A stretch of DNA of 64,000 nucleotides from Comamonas testosteroni (GTDB lineage Bacteria; Pseudomonadota; Gammaproteobacteria; Burkholderiales; Burkholderiaceae_C): NCBI RefSeq assembly GCF_014076415.1, contig NZ_CP043568.1, forward strand, positions 3,348,001 to 3,412,000, written 5' to 3'. Made by a program: the position numbers and the translations under genes. The notes beneath the pieces were generated by a model, which worked only from the letters and a program-made list of their open reading frames with translations, was not told the origin of the DNA and searched no databases. Each line of letters starts with the position of its first letter. Position 1 is the first letter of the stretch. Positions 63,139-64,000 of the stretch are shown here, in pieces.

Positions 63139-64000
<862 letters not shown>

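Overview
The window looks like chromosomal DNA of a Comamonas-like betaproteobacterium (Comamonadaceae). The evidence is the many Bug-type (TctC) binding proteins, the Rieske oxygenase sets for phthalate-type aromatic acids, a C-terminal-Phe porin of the Omp32 type, and a right-hand block of ordinary betaproteobacterial housekeeping genes (cox15-cyoE, tsdBA-like cytochromes, ligA). The taxon is inferred from gene content only.

1-4.2 kb is a catabolic cluster: a Rieske oxygenase (cut by the window edge) divergent from a Bug protein, a dihydroxyphthalate-decarboxylase-like protein and a flavin/2Fe-2S reductase. 4.3-10.1 kb is scar tissue: a lipoprotein and a secreted protein of unknown role, an 11-bp tandem repeat, a tRNA 3'-half, a MITE-like palindromic element, a filamentous-phage-type secretin remnant, IS3 fragments and one intact IS110-family element. 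10.2-23.1 kb holds two more Rieske systems: a reductase with a 5'-truncated oxygenase, and a six-gene minus-strand operon (hemerythrin, oxygenase, decarboxylase, Bug protein, reductase, dihydrodiol dehydrogenase) that encodes every step from phthalate to protocatechuate. A porin, a decapitated Bug gene and a MarR regulator lie between them, among IS3, IS5 and IS30 debris. A TAG-N4-CTAACAATT motif is shared by the porin/Bug intergenic region and the six-gene operon promoter, which suggests common control.

23.2-26.5 kb is a pile of broken IS elements ending in a LysR gene bracketed by perfect 26-bp inverted repeats with no transposase inside. 26.9-34.7 kb is the most striking unit: three overlapping minus-strand genes led by a 2086-residue protein with an N-terminal Cap4/DUF4297-like nuclease motif set, a STAND-type P-loop NTPase and a very long helical C-terminal part. 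A 228-residue partner and a two-helix membrane protein follow it. It reads as an Avs-like anti-phage defence candidate with an unfamiliar gene set.

35-42 kb carries a HAD-fold protein, two XRE regulators, a run of small exported or membrane proteins of unknown role, IS remnants and an H-NS-like protein. About 42.3-51.7 kb is an A+T-richer integrated element next to tRNA-Gly: unknown genes, an iteron-bearing candidate origin, a TOPRIM-helicase replication protein, a family A DNA polymerase, a ribbon-helix-helix-like protein, an excisionase-like protein and a tyrosine integrase. 52-64 kb is core chromosome: heme A and heme O synthesis, thiosulfate-dehydrogenase-like cytochromes, a two-component system, disulfide/thioredoxin proteins, a DsrE-like protein, a patatin and NAD-dependent DNA ligase (cut by the right edge).
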